A stretch of DNA of 57,091 nucleotides, taken from NCBI GenBank assembly GCA_018656865.1, contig JABHYO010000042.1, positions 1 to 57,091 on the forward strand, written 5' to 3'. Source of the DNA: Gammaproteobacteria bacterium. Lineage in GTDB: Bacteria; Pseudomonadota; Gammaproteobacteria; Pseudomonadales; Azotimanducaceae. Below, one piece after another: positions 17,142-24,354 of this stretch; position 1 is the stretch's first letter, and every line of letters begins with the position of its first letter. The notes under the pieces are model-generated. The model did no database searches. It was not told the DNA's origin and saw only the letters and a list, made by a program, of their open reading frames with translations. Both the position numbers and the translations under genes were made by a program.

Positions 17142-17966
17142 TCATTCCGTTACCGCAACTGGAATCTTCGACTCAAGGGCCGTGGATCGCAACAGTACCT
17201 GCCCGCATCGAATCAGTAACCAGACAAACAGAAGTGGCAACAGCATTCCCCGCACTAACATGATGACGATTAGTTCTACGATTGCTCCAGCGGCAAGATC
17301 GGTTACTCCCTGCTGGTTATCATCGCCTATCAAGCTGGAGGCAACATTCCATGAACCTGAAAAAAAACCTCCTTCTGTCACCGCATTCATATAGCTCGTT
17401 CTGAGGTCGCTGAGCTGATCCCGGGCTATCTCGAGCGCCGTATGTGCCTGTTCTTTTTGGTGATCGAAATAAAGTTTATCCAGAACGCTTATTGTCCCAA
17501 CTTCGATGACGAAGAAAAAACGCACAAGTATGACGAGAACCGATAGCCGCACTGCCCAGTGCCGGGCGGTCCCAAAGAGAACCCAGACGATAAAACCGGT
17601 CAACAATGCCATCGTCGTAACGACCTTCATCACAAGACTGGAGGTCGCAATAAGAACGAGTTTCTGCAATCCGAGACCGGCAAGCGCATAAAGGACGAAG
17701 CTGGAAAACCTTTCAATCAGATCATTCAGCGGATCGAGTATCTCCCCCAGATTTACGCCCATACCCGCGCCCACACTGATGCTGAGTTGGATCGATTGAA
17801 TAACCGATATCAGCCCATTCAATGTTCGAGCTGTGGCATAGATAATCAGATTGTCCGTCATCGCCGCTGACAGATAGGTTTCGGCCGCCAGATCCAGATC
17901 GGGCATCCAGTTTAGGGTGACTGCCAGCAGCAAGAGCACACCAGCAGCCAGGTGTTGAGTGTTCAT
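17142..17966 (-). CDS. Multi-pass membrane protein of unknown function
   Basis: This 274-residue protein has a signal-like N-terminal helix, then membrane segments at about 95-115, 118-135, 140-160 and 230-255. A charged, helical stretch (YFDHQKEQAHTALEIARDQLSDL) lies between the last two. I do not recognise the family. It follows the tetrahaem cytochrome gene by 79 bases on the same strand. Confidence 0.65.
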   Translation of the reverse strand: MNTQHLAAGVLLLLAVTLNWMPDLDLAAETYLSAAMTDNLIIYATARTLNGLISVIQSIQLSISVGAGMGVNLGEILDPLNDLIERFSSFVLYALAGLGLQKLVLIATSSLVMKVVTTMALLTGFIVWVLFGTARHWAVRLSVLVILVRFFFVIEVGTISVLDKLYFDHQKEQAHTALEIARDQLSDLRTSYMNAVTEGGFFSGSWNVASSLIGDDNQQGVTDLAAGAIVELIVIMLVRGMLLPLLFVWLLIRCGQVLLRSTALESKIPVAVTE

Positions 17967-18045
17967 AACTCAAAGCATAGCGTATGGCGAGGCGTCCGCC
18001 AGTATTTTCAGATTGACGGAGCGGAATCTGGCCGTGGATTGTAAT

Positions 18046-18621
18046 TCATGGTGAGCGAGGCAACGCGTGCGCCATACCCTTGTGGCAATCGATACAGGTT
18101 TTTCCGTTTTCACCAAGAGACTGATGAAGTTTGACCGCTATCGCCGACTGACCTTCCATGGCTTCAACCTGGTGGCATGTCCGGCAGTACCTGGAGTCAT
18201 TGGCGCGATATTCGGCCCAGACCTTCTCTGCCATTTCTGCCCGGTGCGCTTCCCATTTCTCCGGCGTATCTACCTTACCCATGAGTTCCGGAACGATATC
18301 TGCCGATACAATAATCTTAGTCGCCATCAACTCAAACCAGTTGTCCTTAGGTAGATGGCAGTCAGAACAGGCTACCCGCATGCCCGATGGATTGTTGAAG
18401 TGGCTGGACTCTTCATATTCTGCCCGGATGTTGACTTCATGGGAGTGGCAGGAGAAGCAAAACTGGGTGCTACTGGTGGCATGAACGATAAAGTTGGTCG
18501 TGCCCAGACCAATGGCACCCACCACGAGCATAATGAAGCCACCTGCAGGGATGCCAAGCATCCACCAACGTACAGGCCGCTGCCAGATTCTGTTCCAAAG
18601 GGCTTTCAATTTGCCGCTCAA
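18046..18621 (-). CDS. NapC/NirT (CymA-like) tetrahaem quinol dehydrogenase
   Basis: This 191-residue inner-membrane cytochrome has a short cytoplasmic N-terminus, one membrane helix (about 18-42) and a periplasmic domain with four CXXCH motifs: CFSCH, CSDCH, CRTCH and CIDCH. The family draws electrons from the quinol pool and passes them to periplasmic cytochromes; CymA feeds the Mtr pathway in Shewanella. It starts at TTG 18621, overlapping the mtrC stop (TTGA), so it is translationally coupled. Its presence makes the pathway complete from quinone to the cell surface. Confidence 0.86.
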   Translation of the reverse strand: MSGKLKALWNRIWQRPVRWWMLGIPAGGFIMLVVGAIGLGTTNFIVHATSSTQFCFSCHSHEVNIRAEYEESSHFNNPSGMRVACSDCHLPKDNWFELMATKIIVSADIVPELMGKVDTPEKWEAHRAEMAEKVWAEYRANDSRYCRTCHQVEAMEGQSAIAVKLHQSLGENGKTCIDCHKGMAHALPRSP

Positions 18622-20777
18622 TGTCCCGGCGCCGATGGATTATTGAGCCCGTGTACTTCCGTCACGTCCGCACTACGACCCTCTCCATGGCAGATCTCGC
18701 AGGTTTCCGTACTGACCCCTGATTCAATAGACGCTTCGGTCGCCTCGAAATCAGCTCCATTCTGTTCCATATGTGCCCTCGCTAAATCATCGTCATGGCA
18801 ACCCGTACAGGTCGATGTCTGAGCCGTGACAATCGTATCATCTGCAGGATCGACCACATCACTTCCCATATCCACCGTCACGCCGAGCACTGTGTCGGCC
18901 AGCGGCAGTTGGAAGGAGTCGTCAACATGACAGGTCCGGCAATCTGCTATTTCACCAGGAAAGTGAACCACATCAGTATCAAAGGGCTCACCTCGAATCA
19001 CCAGAGGATTATCTCGAACCGCTGCCGCATGAATGCCATGAGTCATTCGACGCATTTCGATTGATTCTCCGGCATCGGTCGCGAGCCGGGGATGATGACA
19101 GGCCTGGCACCCGACTTCAGTATTGGTACGCAGGTCGCCATGAAACTTCATGACCCCATGGCAGGCATTACATTTTTCAGCGCTGACTACCTGGCGGCGC
19201 GGCTGGGCTGTCGCATCGTCGATTGCAAAATAGTAGGGCTCCTGAACAAAGGGCACATAACCGTCATCAGCCTTCATTCTGCCCTCAAAGATCGCAAGGC
19301 CACTACCGCTGGCTGCTCTGAAAGGAGGCTGAGTGCCATCTGGAATCGCCACATCGGAAGTCATGGTGTAAGTACCGTCACCATTGTCGATCGCAGAAGT
19401 GAGCGCATCGGTGCGGGCGTAGTATGGTTTACCGGTAGTTGATGCACCGGTATTTGTAAATTCGTCGGTATTCCAGGCGAGCGCCAGGCGTAACCGGCCA
19501 TCGGTCCACCGGCTGTCGGTAAGAATATCGTAGGCCGTATCATCCTTAGGATTGGTTACCGAAAATGTCACCATAGGTTGCTGACCGGGCGCCGCGTTCT
19601 GAACGCTGGTAATGGCAACAGAGATCTCAGCCATATCTTCAATCGCATCGTTGCGATGATTGCCAATAACGCTACCAGCAATACCACTGGCACTGTGGCA
19701 ACTCTGACAGCCGCTGTTGTCCGTCTGGCCGCCAGCATGTGTGGAAAAATTCAGGTCGTCGTGACAGGACCCGCAGGCGGCCATCGTCGGCACCTCGTGC
19801 CAGTTATCACCATCACTGGTAACACTGACTGCCGTAATCGGCGCATCCGCCGTTGCGGAACCGGTATGACATTTCGCACAACTGATAACATCCTGGGGAT
19901 AAACGAGATCACTGTAGTCATGGCTAGAATCGCGATAGCCCCAGACAATGTACGGGTCTCCGGCGATCACGCTTGGCAGGTCCTTACCCATGTGGATCCG
20001 GTGCGTCATTGCCGCCATGTCCATTTCCTCCAGGGAGTTCGGTTCCGTGGTGCCGAGGTTGTGACAGACCACACACATGTCTTGCTCGATCCTGCCGCCG
20101 CCGTGGATCGCAAGCGGATTGTGACAGGTGTTGCAGGTTTCCGTTGTGGCTATATTCCTTGTCTCGATTCCCGCAGTGGCACCCGTCATCGGCACCCAGT
20201 CATAGACCGGATTGACAGGAACGCCACCACTGAACTGGATGGCGACACGATGTGTCAATGAAGGTTCATAGATGACCGCCAACGGTTCCGTAACATTTCT
20301 GATGTCGGTCGCCATGGTATAGGTATAGCTGCCATCACCATGATCAACGAGTTCACCACCCCTCTCCGAAGTTGCCTGGATTGCGGGAGGGTTCTGTGGA
20401 TTGACGTTCGGCGTCTTCTGGCGATTGATATAGGACTGCCAGCGCGTTGAATCGCCATTAGCGGCAGGAATCAGCTTGGCGATATGAATCCGTACGTTGC
20501 CGGAAGTCAATCCGGTCAATGCAAAATTATCGCCATCGGCCAGCGTGAGATGTATCTGTGTGGTTTCGCCGATCTCAACACCTGTGATGTTCACCTGCAC
20601 CTCAACGGCTTCGGTATAGGTGTTGAGCTGATCCGGAGCCGGTTCCGGCGTTGCCGGTGGCGGCGCCTGGTTAGAAGGTGGCGGACCTGGATCGACATCC
20701 GGCGCGCTGGAGCCGCCACCACCACCACAGGAAGATAACATCAGCATGAAACTCAGTATCAATCCGGCTTTCTTCAT
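18618..20777 (-). CDS. mtrC: OmcA/MtrC-family decahaem surface lipoprotein cytochrome
   Basis: This 719-residue protein has a lipobox ending LSSC (Cys17) and a Gly/Pro-rich linker. Domains of beta-barrel type (about 50-190 and 350-480) alternate with two pentahaem groups. I count ten CXXCH motifs: CNTCH, CVVCH, CAKCH, CGSCH, CQSCH, CNACH, CQACH, CRTCH, CTGCH and CEICH. The 5+5 split and alternating domains match the OmcA/MtrC family, which passes electrons to minerals, humics or other cells. ATG 20777 overlaps the mtrB stop by ATGA; a GTG at 20783 is an alternative. Confidence 0.88.
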   Translation of the reverse strand: MKKAGLILSFMLMLSSCGGGGGSSAPDVDPGPPPSNQAPPPATPEPAPDQLNTYTEAVEVQVNITGVEIGETTQIHLTLADGDNFALTGLTSGNVRIHIAKLIPAANGDSTRWQSYINRQKTPNVNPQNPPAIQATSERGGELVDHGDGSYTYTMATDIRNVTEPLAVIYEPSLTHRVAIQFSGGVPVNPVYDWVPMTGATAGIETRNIATTETCNTCHNPLAIHGGGRIEQDMCVVCHNLGTTEPNSLEEMDMAAMTHRIHMGKDLPSVIAGDPYIVWGYRDSSHDYSDLVYPQDVISCAKCHTGSATADAPITAVSVTSDGDNWHEVPTMAACGSCHDDLNFSTHAGGQTDNSGCQSCHSASGIAGSVIGNHRNDAIEDMAEISVAITSVQNAAPGQQPMVTFSVTNPKDDTAYDILTDSRWTDGRLRLALAWNTDEFTNTGASTTGKPYYARTDALTSAIDNGDGTYTMTSDVAIPDGTQPPFRAASGSGLAIFEGRMKADDGYVPFVQEPYYFAIDDATAQPRRQVVSAEKCNACHGVMKFHGDLRTNTEVGCQACHHPRLATDAGESIEMRRMTHGIHAAAVRDNPLVIRGEPFDTDVVHFPGEIADCRTCHVDDSFQLPLADTVLGVTVDMGSDVVDPADDTIVTAQTSTCTGCHDDDLARAHMEQNGADFEATEASIESGVSTETCEICHGEGRSADVTEVHGLNNPSAPGH

Positions 20778-22954
20778 TTCCACTTACCTTCAGGCGTATA
20801 GCGCACGGCTATACTGAACATGTTAACAACTTCATTGGGGGGGTTCTGACCACCCGTCAATACCTTTGCAATATCTCCAATACCCAGGTTCGACCAGGCA
20901 TAGTCGTTTTCTTTGTATCGATACCAGGTGTGCTGAGCAGAAAGGGTGAGGCTGTCCCGGACCTGCCAGTCGAGCTTCGCCTCTACACGATGCAAACGGT
21001 GTTCAATGGCAGGGAGGTCACCTCCGACAAGGTCTCTTGCGCTAAAGGTTCGAACGTTGTTTTCCTCGCTCGTATCAAGCCCCATATATTCAGTGCCCAA
21101 ACTCAACTTCTCGCTCAGCCTGATAGACATGCCAATGCCGGCACTGATCGCCGCCGTATCCTGGCCGACTGTATAATCACGTGTTGGGTCTGACCCCTGC
21201 GGCAGCGGCAACACATTTCTATTGGCGGGCTTTTCAATACCACCGCTAAAGTCCCGCCCTGTCTGATCCCTGTCACTACGATCCCAGGCAAGCCAGGCCC
21301 AGGCTTGATACTTCTCGCCGCCAGAATAGCTAAGGTTGGCTCCGGCTCTGTGGCTCGCCGCATCGGTCAGCCCAAGTTCACTCTTATCGAATTCAACTTC
21401 CTGGCTAGAGGCTGTCAGCTCGAGCTGCCAGTTTTTACCCGGCAGCCAGCGGGTTCGCCAGTCGATTGAGACTTTTTCAAAATTGGCCAGATGATATTGC
21501 CGAAGCAGGGGGTGATTGCTCCAACGCTGATCGTCAGGAACCTGGCTGACAAGCTCAACGGCCGTCATCTGAAAAAAGGGTCTGGACCACTCGTAGGTCG
21601 AACCAGCATGGTCGTCTAGTCTCACCTGCACCCGGTGCTGCAGCGGACCTTGTCTTGCTGAGCTGAGAGTAAAACGCCAGCTATCCAGCTCAGTATCCTC
21701 AACGGCAGCAAAGTTACGATAGGACTCCTCGAATACATAAGATGCTTTCAGGCGCTGACCCCCGGGCAGCCTGTAACTGGCTTCCAGTGTGTAACTGTCG
21801 GTTTCCTTCTCAAGGGGCCGGTTAAATAGAGCAAAGCGTGATGACGGCTGATCCAGGCCGTCGCCAATGACGGCATTCCAGGCAAACCGGGATGCCGTAT
21901 TTTCCCTGGCCCTGTACCGGTACCTGAAATTCAGTGCAGCTCGCCGGAATGGTCGCGTCAAAACGAATAAATTTAGATGCCGGGTTTCAAGTCGACCATC
22001 AAGTGACGTCAGTGGTCGGGACTGGTTGACCGCCAACATCGGGTTAACGGTATAAGGTGGCAGATCGTCATCCTGCTCCGTTCTTGACACCGCGCCGCCC
22101 AGCACAAACTGAATTCTGGGCATCAGGCGCCAGGATGCATTTAGCGACAACGCTGTCTGGTCATAGTCGGGTTCAGTGGCTATTCCCCCTGTACCTGCAG
22201 GGTAGTCAACCGAAGAACCCAAACCACTTTGGTACGGATTCTGCCAGGTCACGAGATCCTCGTGATTGCTGAAGCGTACCAGAGTCGTTGTTGCCTGGAG
22301 CGCCAGATCTTTGAAATCCAGATCGGCCTCCATCTCAATACGCAGGGTGTCCTGATCCACAGGTTCGGGGATGAGTACTGCCTGCGGGTTGGCAGCATTC
22401 GTGTATATCGCAGCACCGGTCAACCGGGTTCCGACCCGTTCCATGAACTCGATTGTGCCGCTCACGGCCAATCCCGGATTAAAGCGTTTACCCAGGACAA
22501 TGTTCAGTTGCTTGCGCTGTATGTCCTGATCGAAATCCCGTGTTGCCTGAGTCAGATCGAAGCCGGGAACATTGACTGCTGGTTGCCAGGACAGCGGCAG
22601 CCTGAGTTCAGCAGATCCAACATAGGGAGTCAGCCCCGTGTCATTACCGCGAGCTGCCGATTCCGAGTAGCCTACGCTGAAATCGAAACTATTGGCGGCC
22701 TGAAGGCGGAACGATACTTCTCGATTCCGCAGGCCGAGATCCCTCGCCTCAAGCTGCCAGTGCCGATCGACAACTTCTGACCGCCACTTAACACTACCGT
22801 TAACATGCGCACCTTGCTCATACAGGCTGTTGTATTGACCAAACCTAAAAGTGTCATCAGAGGTGTAAACTGACCCAATAGTGATATCACCCTCTCCCAG
22901 CACTAGCGAGGGCACCAGAATCCATGCCAGCAAAAGAAACAAGCGCATTCTCAT
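20774..22954 (-). CDS. mtrB: MtrB/PioB-family outer-membrane beta-barrel
   Basis: This 726-residue protein has a signal peptide (cleavage after about residue 20) and alternating hydrophobic strands throughout, as in the 26-strand MtrB porin that sheaths MtrA. It begins the mature part with GDITIGSVYTSDDTFRFGQYNSL, typical of the family start. There is no cysteine in the whole protein, so the N-terminal Cys pair reported for Shewanella MtrB is missing. The start overlaps the mtrA stop (ATGA at 22951-22954). Confidence 0.86.
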   Translation of the reverse strand: MRMRLFLLLAWILVPSLVLGEGDITIGSVYTSDDTFRFGQYNSLYEQGAHVNGSVKWRSEVVDRHWQLEARDLGLRNREVSFRLQAANSFDFSVGYSESAARGNDTGLTPYVGSAELRLPLSWQPAVNVPGFDLTQATRDFDQDIQRKQLNIVLGKRFNPGLAVSGTIEFMERVGTRLTGAAIYTNAANPQAVLIPEPVDQDTLRIEMEADLDFKDLALQATTTLVRFSNHEDLVTWQNPYQSGLGSSVDYPAGTGGIATEPDYDQTALSLNASWRLMPRIQFVLGGAVSRTEQDDDLPPYTVNPMLAVNQSRPLTSLDGRLETRHLNLFVLTRPFRRAALNFRYRYRARENTASRFAWNAVIGDGLDQPSSRFALFNRPLEKETDSYTLEASYRLPGGQRLKASYVFEESYRNFAAVEDTELDSWRFTLSSARQGPLQHRVQVRLDDHAGSTYEWSRPFFQMTAVELVSQVPDDQRWSNHPLLRQYHLANFEKVSIDWRTRWLPGKNWQLELTASSQEVEFDKSELGLTDAASHRAGANLSYSGGEKYQAWAWLAWDRSDRDQTGRDFSGGIEKPANRNVLPLPQGSDPTRDYTVGQDTAAISAGIGMSIRLSEKLSLGTEYMGLDTSEENNVRTFSARDLVGGDLPAIEHRLHRVEAKLDWQVRDSLTLSAQHTWYRYKENDYAWSNLGIGDIAKVLTGGQNPPNEVVNMFSIAVRYTPEGKWK

Positions 22955-23778
22955 CGAGTCAACCTTGCGCCTGACGGATGATTGGAACCATGAACGCGGC
23001 TGTGGCAGTTAAGGCAGCTCTTCCCGATGAGATTGGGTGATCTGGCAGCTATGCCACCGCCGTCGTTCAATTCGCCCACATGATTCACGCCCATGTGACA
23101 CTGCTGGCAAAGGAAAGGGGGTCTCGAATCAAGCATTGCCGGCTGGACCGAGCCGTGCGGCTTATGACAAATTGTGCAATCTTCGGTTACCGGATCGTGC
23201 TCGAACAGGAAAGGTCCCCGGTAGTCACTGTGGCATCTGGTACAGACATCGGTAGCCATATCCCCGTGCAACAGGTTTTCGTTGGCAGACCCATGCGGTG
23301 AATGACAATCAGTACAGTTAACTTTGCCCTCGGCAATGGGATGGCGGGACGGCAGATGCTGCGATGATCGTAAATCCCCGTGACAGGAAAGACAGAGTTC
23401 AGGTTCACTCAGGCCTTCACCATGTGATCGGTGACAAAGATTGCAGGTAGTTCCCGCCAACTCATGTCCGCTACCCTGCCAGTACATCATCCTGCTGCCT
23501 TCATGGCAGCTAACGCAGCGCTCACCGGCATCGTCTTCTGCTAACGAGAAAGTTGTGTCGGGGCTGGACACGACTGGGTTGCTCAGATGTGCTTCACTGG
23601 TTCCATGACAGGCGGTGCAACCCACATCGTTACTTCGATGGGCAAAACCATCGGTCTGCGACCTGTGGCAGGTCTCACAAACTTCTGCCGCCGAAGAAGC
23701 CAGCGGAAACACTGAACTCAGCAACAGCAACAACAGTAGTCTTTTCAGCCGAGTCACAATCCTACGACCCCCCGTCAC
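22951..23778 (-). CDS. mtrA: MtrA/DmsE-family periplasmic decahaem cytochrome
   Basis: This 275-residue secreted cytochrome has a signal peptide (LLLLLLLSSVFPLASSAAE) and ten CXXCH motifs: CETCH, CTACH, CVSCH, CNLCH, CLSCH, CTDCH, CTRCH, CTICH, CQQCH and CLNCH. It is shorter than Shewanella MtrA (333 residues) but has the full haem set. In the family it threads through MtrB as a molecular wire. GTG 23778 is supported by AGGT eight bases upstream. It is the first gene of mtrA-mtrB-mtrC-cymA-like, all overlapping. Confidence 0.88.
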   Translation of the reverse strand: MTGGRRIVTRLKRLLLLLLLSSVFPLASSAAEVCETCHRSQTDGFAHRSNDVGCTACHGTSEAHLSNPVVSSPDTTFSLAEDDAGERCVSCHEGSRMMYWQGSGHELAGTTCNLCHRSHGEGLSEPELCLSCHGDLRSSQHLPSRHPIAEGKVNCTDCHSPHGSANENLLHGDMATDVCTRCHSDYRGPFLFEHDPVTEDCTICHKPHGSVQPAMLDSRPPFLCQQCHMGVNHVGELNDGGGIAARSPNLIGKSCLNCHSRVHGSNHPSGARLTR

Positions 23779-24086
23779 ATTCTGTTACCTACTATTGTTA
23801 CGATTTAGAGAAACTCAACCATGATGTGCATCAGAATTGACCGACATTTCTAAAGATTTCAAATCTCTGGATCAACCCTGATGTACAGGTCATCTCCAGA
23901 CTCGACCAGGCCTGCGTTGCTCAAGGTCAGGAACAAGAGAGCAAGCATCAATCTGCCTGCACCGGGCTGAAATGTTTTCACCGACTAAACCTATGGCTGT
24001 TTCTCCGTTTTTCGGTCGTCGGACATCGGGCATGGATATGAAAAATACACTAAGAATGCAAAACTCCTACTCGTTCCGGGGCTGAC

Positions 24087-24143
24087 GAAATTCACCAAAA
24101 TTATCGAAATTCACCAGAATTATCGACATTCACCGGAACTATA
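24087..24143 (+). repeat. Three tandem 19-bp direct repeats upstream of TonB receptor
   Basis: Units at 24087-24105, 24106-24124 and 24125-24143 follow the pattern GAMATTCACCRRAAYTATM with no spacer. The first two differ at one base. The 19-bp period and position about 210-270 bases before the receptor ATG suggest a tandem binding site (iterons) for a regulator. Confidence 0.7.
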
Positions 24144-24211
24144 TAAGTATCACACGTTGCATTATTGCCATGTTCACCGTCGCTCTGATCCGCTACAAAG
24201 TACCGTGCAGC

Positions 24212-24237
24212 GAGGTACCCCCAGGACTGAGTACCTC
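24212..24237 (+). promoter_or_regulatory. Inverted repeat in receptor leader
   Basis: GAGGTAC and GTACCTC form 7-bp arms around a 12-base spacer, about 120 bases before the receptor ATG. It could be an operator or leader hairpin. This is a short pattern, so weak. Confidence 0.35.
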
Positions 24238-24354
24238 CTATGTTTGTATTTTGCTAAAACAGACCCCTGGATTTCTTTCAATATGTCTGTTTTCAGCACT
24301 GGCGAACAAGAAAACCTGACGTCCTTGTATCAATCAACAAGAGAGGAAATACAT

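Larger units (their letters stand above)
23779..24354. other. Divergent intergenic region between mtrA and TonB receptor
   Basis: This 576-base gap has no supported gene. It contains a 13-base palindrome AGATTT-C-AAATCT (23854-23866), the triple 19-bp repeat (24087-24143) and a 7-bp inverted repeat (24212-24237). Promoters for both divergent units must lie here. I could not find a convincing FNR or ArcA box for mtrA. Confidence 0.6.

Noticed and set aside
23854-23866. FNR or ArcA operator upstream of mtrA
   Set aside because: AGATTTCAAATCT is palindromic but does not match TTGAT-N4-ATCAA, and one short palindrome in AT-rich DNA is not strong evidence.
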